Shown here: positions 60,877 to 64,000 of the stretch, in pieces | Layout of the letters: the number at the start of each line of letters is the position of its first letter | Numbering within the stretch: the stretch's first letter is position 1 | Position numbers and translations under genes: made by a program | DNA from: Nonomuraea helvata | GTDB lineage: Bacteria; Actinomycetota; Actinomycetes; Streptosporangiales; Streptosporangiaceae | DNA: 64,000 bases | Direction: 5' to 3' | Assembly (NCBI RefSeq): GCF_039535785.1 | Contig: NZ_BAAAXV010000011.1 | Coordinates: 186,001 to 250,000, forward strand | Notes under the pieces: model-generated | Seen by the model: the letters and a program-made list of their open reading frames with translations, nothing else | Database searches by the model: none | What the model was told of the DNA's origin: nothing

Positions 60877-61192
60877 CGAGCCGTGGCCTTTCTTCGGGTC
60901 GTGGCTCCGACGTTGGCACGAGCTGCTGACAATTCCCCGCAACGCGCTCGGCGTGTCCCGAAAGTGGTCCCTGAATCGGTGCCGCGCGGTGGGTTGGTGA
61001 ACATTTGGCCCACTCGAAACCGGCTCTCTGGCCGGACATGGGGTGTGTTCGACCCGAGTGCGGCGCCGATGCCGAGCAGACCGGTAAACCTTCATCTGGC
61101 TATCTGATCATGCTTTGGGGTGTCCAATCGAGGTTTTTCTGACACGTCGCTCCCGTGTCATGACCGACGCCCGTACATGGCACCCTTGTGGG
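60877..61192. other. Intergenic region upstream of hemE
   Basis: This 316-base gap between the small zinc-ribbon gene (-) and hemE (+) should hold both promoters. TTGCCG- or TATCTG-like elements around 61090-61110 are possible but not convincing. I see no reading frame, repeat or strong hairpin. Confidence 0.4.
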
Positions 61193-62221
61193 GTGAACCT
61201 CGCCGACTCCGCTTTCCTGCGTGCGTGCCGCCGCCAGCCCGTCCCGCACACCCCGGTCTGGTACATGCGCCAGGCCGGTCGGTCGCTGCCCGAGTACCTG
61301 CGGATTCGCGAAGGCGTGCCGATGCTCACGGCCTGCTCGACGCCGGACATGATCGTCGAGATCACCATGCAGCCGGTGCGCCGATACGGCGTGGACGCGG
61401 CGATCTTCTTCAGCGACATCGTGGTGCCGCTCAAGGCCATCGGCGTCGATCTCGACATCAAGCCGGGCGTCGGTCCGGTGGTGGCCGACCCGATCCGCGA
61501 CGCCAGGGGTCTTGAGGCGCTGCGGCCGATCGAGCCGGACGACGTGCCGTACGTCACCGAGGCCATCCAGGCGCTGACCGGCGAGCTGGGCGGCACGCCG
61601 CTGATCGGCTTCGCCGGGGCTCCGTTCACGCTCGGCTCGTACCTGATCGAGGGCGGCCCGTCCAAGAACCACGACCACACCAAGGCCATGATGTACGGCG
61701 AGCCGAAGCTGTGGCACGCGCTCATGGAACGGCTCTCCACGATCGTCCTCGAGCACCTGCGCATCCAGATCGCCGCCGGGGCCTCGGCCGTGCAGCTCTT
61801 CGACTCCTGGGTGGGGGCGGTGGCGCCGGCCGACTACCGGGAGTTCATCCTGCCCCACACCCGCCGCATCTTCGAGGGCCTGCCGGACGTGCCGCGCATC
61901 CACTTCGGCGTCGGCACGGGCGAGCTGCTCGGCGTGCTCGGCGAGGCGGGGGCCGACGTGGTGGGCGTCGACTGGCGGGTGCCGCTCGACGAGGCGGCCC
62001 GCCGGGTCGGCCCCGGCAAGGCGCTGCAGGGCAACCTCGACCCGGCCGTGCTGCTGGCGCCGTGGGAGGTCGTCGAGCGCAAGGCGCGCGAGGTGCTGCG
62101 CCAGGGGCGGGCGGCCGAGGGGCACGTGTTCAACCTGGGGCACGGCGTGCTGCCCTCGACCGATCCCGACCAGCTCAGGCGCCTCACCGACCTCGTGCAC
62201 GAGGCCGGCCGACAGTCCTGA
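61193..62221 (+). CDS. hemE: Uroporphyrinogen decarboxylase
   Basis: The 342-residue enzyme converts uroporphyrinogen III to coproporphyrinogen III in heme synthesis. Family motifs are PVWYMRQAGRSLPEYLRIR, DAAIFFSDIVVPL, FAGAPFTLGSYLIEGG, QLFDSWVGAVAP, GVDWRVPLDEA and FNLGHGVLPSTDPDQL. GTG at 61193 gives VNLADSAFLRACRR, close to the usual family start; an in-frame ATG at 61160 would add 11 residues. Its stop abuts the convergent DUF4349 gene with no gap. Confidence 0.96.
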   Translation: MNLADSAFLRACRRQPVPHTPVWYMRQAGRSLPEYLRIREGVPMLTACSTPDMIVEITMQPVRRYGVDAAIFFSDIVVPLKAIGVDLDIKPGVGPVVADPIRDARGLEALRPIEPDDVPYVTEAIQALTGELGGTPLIGFAGAPFTLGSYLIEGGPSKNHDHTKAMMYGEPKLWHALMERLSTIVLEHLRIQIAAGASAVQLFDSWVGAVAPADYREFILPHTRRIFEGLPDVPRIHFGVGTGELLGVLGEAGADVVGVDWRVPLDEAARRVGPGKALQGNLDPAVLLAPWEVVERKAREVLRQGRAAEGHVFNLGHGVLPSTDPDQLRRLTDLVHEAGRQS

Positions 62222-63274
62222 TCACGCCGCCTCCGGCCCCGGCTCGCTGTGTCCCGGCCCCTGTGGGGGTACCGGGCCGCTGTGTCCCGGCCCCTGCGGG
62301 GGTACCGGGCCGCTGTGCACCGGCCCCTGCGGAGGTACCGGACCGCCGTGCATCGGCCCCTGCGGGGGCATGGGGGCCCGGGGGCGCCTGGAGCGGCGAC
62401 GCCGTGCCAGATAGATCATCAGCGCGATCAGCGGCACCAAGACGGCCAGCCACGGCAGCACCGCGCCGAGCACCGTCACCGCGACCTTCGTGAACGACAC
62501 CAGCGCGGTCCAGCCCGCCTTGAGGCCGCCGAAGAACCCCGCGGGCTCGTCGGAGGGATCCTCGACGACGGCCACCGGCCCGACCAGCCGGAGCGTCAGC
62601 GTCGCCATGGCCACCTGCGTGGCCAGCTGCTTCTGCTGCGCCTGCAGCGACTCCAGGTCGGCCTCGCGTGCGGAGATCTCCCGCTCGACCTGCAGCACCT
62701 GGCCGATGGTGCCGGCCTTCTTCAGCAGCGTACGCAGCGAGTCCAGCGACTGCTGCGCCGACTTCAGCCGGCTCTCGACGTCGGCCACCTGCATGGTGAC
62801 GTCCTGGGTGCCCTGGTTCATGGACAGCTGCTTGCCCAGCTCCTTGCCGAGCCGGCCCAGCACCTCGGTGTACCTGGCCGGCGGGATCTTGAACTCCAGC
62901 GTGGCTGTGTCCTCGGTGTCGTTGGCCGAGTTGCTCTCCTCCTTGGACAGGTAGCCGCCCGCCGACGTCACGATCTGCTTGGCCTGCTGGGCGGCGGCGG
63001 TGACCTGCTTGGCCCGCACCGTCAGGTCGCCGGTGTAGATCACCTGGCGATCCTGCTGCTGGGTCAGCTTGACGTCCGAGACGAGGCCGTCCTTGCTCTG
63101 CTGCGGTCGCTGCTGCTTGGCGAGGCTCTCGGCCTGGTCGGCGGCCGGTGCGGGCGCGGTGCCCGAGCCGGCTTCGCTGGACATCGTCCTGGAGCTGCCA
63201 CCGCAGCCCGTCAGGAGCAGGGCCGAACAGGCGGCCGTGAGTGCGACTCCGTACCGGATTCTCCTCATGCCCAT
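62222..63274 (-). CDS. DUF4349 lipoprotein with Pro/Gln/Gly repeat tail
   Basis: The 350-residue protein has a lipoprotein signal (ACSALLLTGCGG) and a DUF4349 domain with a beta segment (QVIYTGDLTVRAKQVTAAAQQAKQIVTSAGGYLSKEES) and a long coiled coil (VADVESRLKSAQQSLDSLRTLLKKAG...EREISAREADLESLQAQQKQLATQ). A C-terminal membrane helix (VLGAVLPWLAVLVPLIALMIYLA) and a basic cytosolic tail with VPPQGPxHSGP repeats follow. It is anchored at both ends and might sense envelope state. The ATG at 63274 or 63268 starts it. hemE and hemG flank it. Confidence 0.85.
   Translation of the reverse strand: MGMRRIRYGVALTAACSALLLTGCGGSSRTMSSEAGSGTAPAPAADQAESLAKQQRPQQSKDGLVSDVKLTQQQDRQVIYTGDLTVRAKQVTAAAQQAKQIVTSAGGYLSKEESNSANDTEDTATLEFKIPPARYTEVLGRLGKELGKQLSMNQGTQDVTMQVADVESRLKSAQQSLDSLRTLLKKAGTIGQVLQVEREISAREADLESLQAQQKQLATQVAMATLTLRLVGPVAVVEDPSDEPAGFFGGLKAGWTALVSFTKVAVTVLGAVLPWLAVLVPLIALMIYLARRRRSRRPRAPMPPQGPMHGGPVPPQGPVHSGPVPPQGPGHSGPVPPQGPGHSEPGPEAA
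62236..62370 (-). repeat. 33-base tandem repeat in the DUF4349 gene tail
   Basis: Four imperfect in-frame copies encode the 11-residue unit V-P-P-Q-G-P-x-H-S-G-P near the C-terminus of the lipoprotein. The two copies nearest the stop are the most alike, suggesting recent expansion. Confidence 0.8.
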
Positions 63275-63387
63275 AAGACGGTCACCGGAAAGCCCCGGTT
63301 TGGTAGGAGGAATCACGGTCCGGTCACCGTCTGACAACGCTGCCCCGCGCAGCTGAGCACTGTGCTGAGGCGGTAGCGTCAGGAGGC

Positions 63388-64000
63388 GTGGAAGGGAATC
63401 GGGCGCACGTGGTCGTCATCGGCGGAGGGATCTCCGGTCTCGCCGCCGCGTGGTATCTCCGCCAGAGCGCGGGCGAGCGGGTCAAGGTCACCGTGCTCGA
63501 GGGCGGGCCGCGGATCGGCGGCAAGCTGTACGCCTCCGAGGTCGCCGGGGTGAACGTGGACGCGGGCGCGGAGGCCATGCTGGCCAGGCGGCCCGAGGGC
63601 AAGGAGCTGGCCAGGGGGGTCGGGCTCGGCGACGACCTGGTCTTCCCCGGCACCACGAGCTCGGCCGTCTACAGCAGGGGCGAGCTGCGCCCGATGCCGA
63701 AGGGCCAGGTCATGGGCGTGCCCTCCGACCTGACCGAGCTGGCCAAGTCGGGCATCGTCTCGCCCGGCGGCCTGCTGCGCGTGCCGCTCGACCAGATCCT
63801 GCCGCCGACCCTCGTACGCACCGACGTGTCCGTGGCCGCCTACGTCCGCGCCAGGATGGGTGGCGAGATCGTCGAACGGCTGGTCGAGCCGCTGCTCGGC
63901 GGTGTCTACGCGGGCCGTTCCGACATGCTCTCGCTGGAGGCCACCATGCCGCGCGTGGCGGCGGTGGCCCGCTCCGAGCGCTCGCTGCTGACCGGGGCCA
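63388..64000 (+). CDS. hemG: Protoporphyrinogen/coproporphyrinogen oxidase (5' part only)
   Basis: The first 204 residues are in the window and the gene runs off the right edge. They show the FAD-binding loop VVVIGGGISGLAAAWYLRQ, the GG-doublet LEGGPRIGGKLYASEVAGVNVDAGAEAMLARRPEG and LVEPLLGGVYAGRSDMLSLEATMPRV. These are typical of the HemG/HemY family, which in actinobacteria oxidises coproporphyrinogen III in heme synthesis. GTG at 63388 follows AGGAGG closely; TAGCGT at 63373 may be a -10 for a leaderless transcript. Upstream hemE fits a heme cluster. Confidence 0.92.
   Translation, partial: MEGNRAHVVVIGGGISGLAAAWYLRQSAGERVKVTVLEGGPRIGGKLYASEVAGVNVDAGAEAMLARRPEGKELARGVGLGDDLVFPGTTSSAVYSRGELRPMPKGQVMGVPSDLTELAKSGIVSPGGLLRVPLDQILPPTLVRTDVSVAAYVRARMGGEIVERLVEPLLGGVYAGRSDMLSLEATMPRVAAVARSERSLLTGA

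Overview
This is a chromosomal window from a high-GC actinobacterium. GTG starts are frequent, intergenic gaps are short, and there is a LytR-CpsA-Psr protein, a DUF1707/PadR pair, a subtilisin-inhibitor gene and a Hen1/Pnkp RNA-repair pair. The run acnA - xylose-type ABC transporter with ROK regulator - dxs - APC permease - fadB/fadA - rnd/DUF3000 - hemE - hemG recalls the conserved core of Streptomyces coelicolor around SCO5999-SCO6041. The accessory content points to the Streptosporangiales (Nonomuraea-like), but that placement is inference. I see no insertion sequence, prophage, CRISPR array, rRNA or tRNA gene. The window starts inside one trkA gene and ends inside hemG.

Region by region. 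1-4.8 kb: two TrkA potassium-channel regulators, divergent from an APC permease, a TrmA/RlmD-like RNA methyltransferase and a Nudix hydrolase. 4.8-7.9 kb: a reverse-strand two-component locus with a canonical histidine kinase, a second kinase lacking its phosphoacceptor histidine, a LuxR-type response regulator and then a 62-residue secreted peptide. 8-9 kb: a GH18-like protein with altered catalytic residues. 9-16 kb: F420-type oxidoreductase, Hen1 and Pnkp, a sugar-porter permease and a Mug-type DNA glycosylase. 16-20.4 kb: CAP-domain lipoprotein, a hypothetical protein, DUF1707 and PadR genes, and a YdjM-like membrane hydrolase. 20.5-23.3 kb: aconitase behind a two-site operator. 23.5-26 kb: DrrAB-type exporter and divergent TetR. 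26-27.5 kb: MazF-type toxin-antitoxin pair and a TauE-like permease. 27.7-31.3 kb: an undescribed-looking pair, a membrane protein and a large beta-propeller lipoprotein.

31.4-35.9 kb: xylFGH-like sugar transporter plus ROK repressor. 35.9-38.4 kb: three tandem secreted zinc-peptidase paralogues. 38.5-42 kb: dxs and an APC permease. 42-46.7 kb: trypsin-type SSI inhibitor, fadB/fadA beta-oxidation operon, membrane protein. 46.8-49.7 kb: LCP ligase and a repeat-bearing membrane protein. 49.8-58.5 kb: a LacI regulator with a sugar-phosphate isomerase, an alkaline-phosphatase-superfamily enzyme and a rifampin-phosphotransferase-like protein, then a reverse-strand catabolic operon (Gfo/Idh/MocA dehydrogenase, DUF993 aldolase-like protein, second isomerase). 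That operon's promoter carries a perfect LacI-family palindrome which recurs, with one change, before the LacI gene. 58.7-64 kb: RNase D, DUF3000, a small zinc-ribbon protein, hemE, DUF4349 lipoprotein and the start of hemG.

The most interesting signals are regulatory and architectural: the LacI-linked catabolic regulon, a 15-codon leader ORF that runs through a start-sequestering hairpin, a hairpin displaying a start codon in its tetraloop, the degenerate kinase with its downstream peptide, the GH18 pseudoenzyme, and the tandem peptidases ending in a CNTW motif.
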